Shown here piece after piece: positions 12,395 to 12,848 of a stretch of DNA of 12,848 nucleotides (position 1 is its first letter; each line of letters begins with the position of its first letter). Under the pieces are notes generated by a model. The model searched no databases and was not told the DNA's origin. It saw only the letters and a list, made by a program, of their open reading frames with translations. A program made the position numbers and the translations under genes. Source of the stretch: Acidimicrobiia bacterium (GTDB lineage: Bacteria; Actinomycetota; Acidimicrobiia; IMCC26256; PALSA-555); the NCBI GenBank assembly GCA_017853455.1, contig JAFMJM010000049.1, positions 1-12,848 of the forward strand, in the 5' to 3' direction.

Positions 12395-12811
12395 TCAGAC
12401 CGGTCGGAAGTACGGGAGCACGAACCCGTCGGACACCGGATGGAACTCCACGGCCACCCGGGTCCCGACCGCGAGGTCGTCGACGGTGCAGCCCACGACG
12501 TTGGCGAGCATCTGGTAGCCCTCGTCGAGGTCGACGATCGCCGGGGCGTACGGCACCACGAACGCCGGCTGCTGCGGCCGCCACACCACCGTGTACGACG
12601 AGATGGTCCCGAGCCCGGCGCCGCGCTGCCAGTCGAGTGCACCACCGCAGCGACGGCACGCGGCGGCCGGGTCGAACCCGGCCTCGCCACAGGCGGTGCA
12701 GCGCTGGTACCAGAGCTCACCCTGGCGGGCGGCCTCCCAGTAGGCCTCCGACACCGGCGACGGCCACGGTGCGGGGATCTCGGGCGGCTGGGGGACGAGG
12801 AGGTCGCTCAC
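12395..12811 (-). CDS. DUF35 Zn-ribbon/OB-fold protein (acyl-CoA-associated)
   Basis: Encodes 138 aa. The layout is standard for DUF35: a helical start (SEAYWEAARQGELWYQRC, 21-38), a rubredoxin-like zinc ribbon with C38-x2-C41 and C52-x2-C55, then an OB-fold with GTISSYTVVW (68-77), PYAPAIVDLDEGYQMLANVVGC (87-108) and the VGTRVAVEFHP turn (115-125). Such proteins bind acyl-CoA and partner thiolase-like or MaoC-like subunits, for example in ChsH1-ChsH2 and Ltp2 complexes of steroid degradation in actinobacteria. That suits the MaoC gene converging on it, though its true partner is probably upstream on the minus strand, outside the window. The start is GTG (12811), overlapping a TGA in another frame as GTGA, suggesting translational coupling. 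Function beyond acyl-CoA binding is inference. Confidence 0.9.
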   Translation of the reverse strand: MSDLLVPQPPEIPAPWPSPVSEAYWEAARQGELWYQRCTACGEAGFDPAAACRRCGGALDWQRGAGLGTISSYTVVWRPQQPAFVVPYAPAIVDLDEGYQMLANVVGCTVDDLAVGTRVAVEFHPVSDGFVLPYFRPV

Positions 12812-12848
12812 GGTCGGGTCGTCTCCACGGGTCGCTCCCTCACGGTCG
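12808..12848 (-). CDS. Possible 3' end of an upstream gene (right-edge fragment)
   Basis: On the minus strand, a frame open from the window edge reads TVRERPVETTRP and stops at TGA (12810-12808), overlapping the DUF35 GTG as GTGA. A 4-nt overlap like this is typical of coupled operon genes, and DUF35 genes often follow a thiolase gene. Only 12 residues are visible, so identity cannot be judged and it may be non-coding. Confidence 0.3.
   Translation of the reverse strand, partial: TVRERPVETTRP

Noticed and set aside
1..12848. tRNA, rRNA, transposase, integrase or phage genes
   Set aside because: No cloverleaf, conserved rRNA stretch, DDE/serine/tyrosine recombinase motif or phage structural protein was found in reading the window; apart from the 3283-3332 hairpin the base composition looks uniform.

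Overview
The window is very GC-rich and densely coded, with almost every third codon position G or C. Genes start at ATG or GTG, and several probably have leaderless promoters (TA-N3-T about 6 nt before the start codon). This, and the mix of CYP142-like P450, DUF35 Zn-ribbon, MaoC hydratase and alkyl-sulfatase-like genes, points to a heterotrophic high-GC actinobacterium. A member of Acidimicrobiia is my best guess, but that is inference. No tRNA, rRNA, CRISPR array, insertion sequence or phage gene is visible.

Region 1 (1-3223, plus strand) is a tight operon: a crotonase cut by the left edge, a 2,4-dienoyl-CoA-reductase-like SDR, a DsbA/HCCA-isomerase-type thioredoxin-fold protein and a CYP142-like cytochrome P450. 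The crotonase keeps only the isomerase-type glutamate, and the SDR has the Tyr/Lys spacing of mitochondrial dienoyl-CoA reductase. Together they look like the auxiliary steps for unsaturated acyl-CoA or sterol/lipid catabolism. It ends at an unusual AT-rich hairpin (3283-3332), opposite a short minus-strand gene.

Region 2 (3348-5900) holds a 56-aa single-pass membrane protein (minus), a permuted NlpC/P60 (YiiX-like) cysteine hydrolase (plus), a FUSC-like membrane protein and a 2,3-bisphosphoglycerate-dependent phosphoglycerate mutase. The first two diverge from a 17-bp spacer in which two -10 boxes overlap almost symmetrically.

Region 3 (5968-7264) is a two-gene unit: a 2,4'-dihydroxyacetophenone-dioxygenase-like cupin and an RNase Z-like metallo-beta-lactamase-fold hydrolase, 1 nt apart.

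Region 4 (7311-11319) has a TauD/TfdA Fe(II)/2-oxoglutarate dioxygenase (plus), converging on an exported formylglycine-type sulfatase (minus), with a compact alkyl-sulfatase-like metallo-hydrolase (minus) upstream of it. These three families represent the three known chemistries for cleaving sulfate esters (sulfonates too for TauD), so this may be an organosulfur-scavenging locus. A 7-bp tandem repeat lies between the two minus-strand genes.

Region 5 (11428-12848) has a MaoC-type double-hotdog hydratase (plus) converging on a DUF35 Zn-ribbon/OB-fold protein (minus). A perfect UUCG hairpin separates them. These again fit acyl-CoA or steroid side-chain degradation. The DUF35 start overlaps what may be the stop of another gene running off the right edge.
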